Source: Phlegmacium glaucopus (taxonomy: Eukaryota > Basidiomycota > Agaricomycetes > Agaricales > Cortinariaceae). From it: DNA of 60,753 nt. Made by a program: the position numbers and the translations under genes. Location: positions 173,811 through 234,563 of the forward strand of contig MU130543.1 in the NCBI GenBank assembly GCA_015039465.1. The letters are read 5' to 3'. Below, in pieces: positions 59,479 to 60,753 of this stretch. Each line of letters starts with the position of its first letter. Positions within the stretch are counted from its first letter, which is position 1. Below the pieces are notes generated by a model. That model had not been told where the DNA came from. It worked only from the letters and a program-made list of their open reading frames with translations, and did no database searches.

Positions 59479-60645
59479 ATGTCGATCCCCACTTACAGCG
59501 TCAACAAGGAAACCTTGTGTTCTCCGACTGGTGAAACTGAGTTTAAAACAGGGGGGTAGCGACTATGATCTCCGACCTGTCAGGAATCCTTCGAAAGAAT
59601 CACCATTTTGGGCAGTTGCCTTTTGAGGTAATTCCAAACACGGAACAATGCCCAAAGCAGCAAAGGTCATCTGTTTCGCTTTCTGTACATGCAATATCAC
59701 GACTACACTAATCATGTCTACGCACTCGACACCGCTTTTAGTGTCTCACAACATGCTTCTCAGCCAATGGTGAAAGCGCAGCCAACACAGTCCACCTTTG
59801 GACTCGATGGAAGCCCTGCTGTCGTGCGAAAAGCGCGTAAAAAGAACATGTTTTCATCTCAGCAGGTACAGATTCAGCCTCAACCGAAGCCCTTGCCCTC
59901 AACAACACGTCGTCACGTGATTTCTGAGCTGTGGACACCAGAAACAAGTTTGGATGGGATGGACGTGGATGTGGATGAGAACTTCAGGGTGCCGGGTGGA
60001 AACACAGATTTATTGTGGGCATCCGAGCTTCAATGTCAGAGCCTATGGATTGCACGAGTTCCTTCAGATCATCCCCAGAGCATTTCCTTAATATTTGTAA
60101 CCATTGCGAAAGACTAGGTACTGTCGGAGTAGACATATTATACAGATAAGTGGCTGGAGCACGTCGACGCGACGGACGTGTTATATAACTTATATTGGTT
60201 ATATCGTTTTTGGAATTACCTCAAAAGGCAACCGCCCAAAATAGTCATTCTTTCGAAGGATTCCTGACAGGTCAGAGATCATAGTTGCTACCCCCCTGTT
60301 TTAAACTCAGTTGTACCGGTCCCTCTATCGAGGTTCCTCATAGAGGGAACGGTCACCGGTCTAGTCACTGGCAATCTCTACGTCTACTATAGTTATGACT
60401 ATCTGAAACCCGAAGACCTCACTTACCCCGGTCGTCAAATCTTTGGAAATGGTGCGTTTTCCGTTATGAATATTGAGATATCTTCATTGAGGGCCATATC
60501 GTATAAAGGAGTTGTAACTGCCGAAAGAGATGTCCATAAACATCAGGTATGCATCCTGTTCAAATATTTGTTATCGGATTGTAAGTTACTAAAACTGCGG
60601 TAGCAAGAGATGTTGGAATATTTCGCAGCTAGAGCAAAGAAATAG
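59479..60645 (+). CDS. Small gene model interrupted by a TIR element, unrecognised product
   Basis: Exons 59479..59530, 60311..60546 and 60604..60645 join in frame to 109 residues: MSIPTYSVNKETLCSPT, then VVPVPLSRFLIEGTVTGLVT, GNLYVYYSYDYLKPEDLTYP and a C terminus EMLEYFAARAKK. The first intron (780 bp, GTGAAA...CTCAG) coincides with the element at 59535-60312. The second (57 bp) is ordinary, with donor GTATGC and acceptor GGTAG. Exon 2 looks like genuine globular protein, but I recognise no family. The link to the first exon is inferred from phase and splice sites only; the start could be elsewhere. Confidence 0.4.
59535..60312. mobile_element. 778-bp DNA element with 104-bp terminal inverted repeats
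   Basis: 59535-59638 and 60208-60312 are inverted copies with a handful of mismatches. The left end reads AACTGAGTTTAAAACAGGGG; the right end is its complement. Inside, an open frame of 142 codons at 59689-60117 contains STFGLDGSPAVVRKARKKNM and HVISELWTPETSLDGMDVDV and looks like a host-gene fragment rather than a transposase. No convincing target-site duplication was found, so the superfamily is open. Confidence 0.75.
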
Positions 60646-60753
60646 TAAGTCTCAACTCTTTGGTAAAAGTTGTATATTAATTGTTATACCTAGAGCAAAG
60701 AAATAAGGGAGCAAATAATGTAATTAATTAAGTAGATTGTATATAGATCAATG

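Noticed and set aside
59540..60306. piggyBac assignment based on TTAA near the ends of the TIR element
   Set aside because: The inverted repeat continues past the TTAA on both sides, so the TTAA lies within the repeat and is not a target duplication.
60319..60350. Hairpin GTCCCTCTAT/ATAGAGGGAAC as a terminator or regulatory stem-loop
   Set aside because: It lies within a predicted coding exon and is short; no independent support for a function.

Overview
The window looks like a chromosomal segment of a filamentous basidiomycete, most likely an agaricomycete. Genes on both strands are cut by many 46-70 bp GT-AG introns with CTAAC/CTAAT-like branch points, and some exons are only 9-30 nt long. 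Several families typical of mushroom genomes are present: a NB-ARC-TPR NLR, a sedolisin, a GPI-anchored secreted protein, a Crinkler/RHS-like effector and a GCM-finger transposase. All exon models were built by hand from reading frame, splice signals and remembered family motifs. No alignment was run.

Layout. 1-620: truncated 5' exons of a Mutator-like transposase (minus). 882-2546: two non-autonomous elements. 3183-9023: phospholipase D, then an F-box-like gene. 9024-10786: non-coding, with a duplicated promoter-like block. 10787-15012: a disordered protein with a probable GC-AG intron, then a frameshifted hypothetical gene. 15994-18992: an NLR with triplicated N-terminal exons and five near-identical TPR units. 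18993-25064: a CpG-poor transposon graveyard with two solo LTRs of one family lying in opposite arms of an older inverted repeat, a Tc1/mariner-type MITE with a hAT-type MITE nested in it, and further repeats. 25780-31272: a secreted sedolisin and a secreted GPI-anchored protein. 31273-44256: a gene-poor tract with three copies of an unrecognised low-copy repeat and gene remnants. 44257-51671: a compact conserved plus-strand block of Prp4 kinase, a cyclase-family hydrolase and shugoshin. 52274-54421: Crinkler/RHS-type P-loop plus nuclease-like gene (minus). 55177-58992: a basidiomycete-expanded transposase-like gene with one nonsense codon and a 562-bp insertion. 59479-60645: a small gene model interrupted by a 778-bp element with 104-bp terminal inverted repeats.

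The window alternates between housekeeping islands (lipid signalling, splicing kinase, chromosome cohesion) and repeat-rich accessory islands. The most unusual points are: (1) the NLR changes abruptly from CpG-normal to CpG-depleted sequence inside its P-loop exon; (2) the same NLR carries tandemly duplicated exon-intron modules; (3) two insertions only 3 kb apart at the right end both sit within GT...AG boundaries whose removal restores one reading frame, as introner-like elements would.
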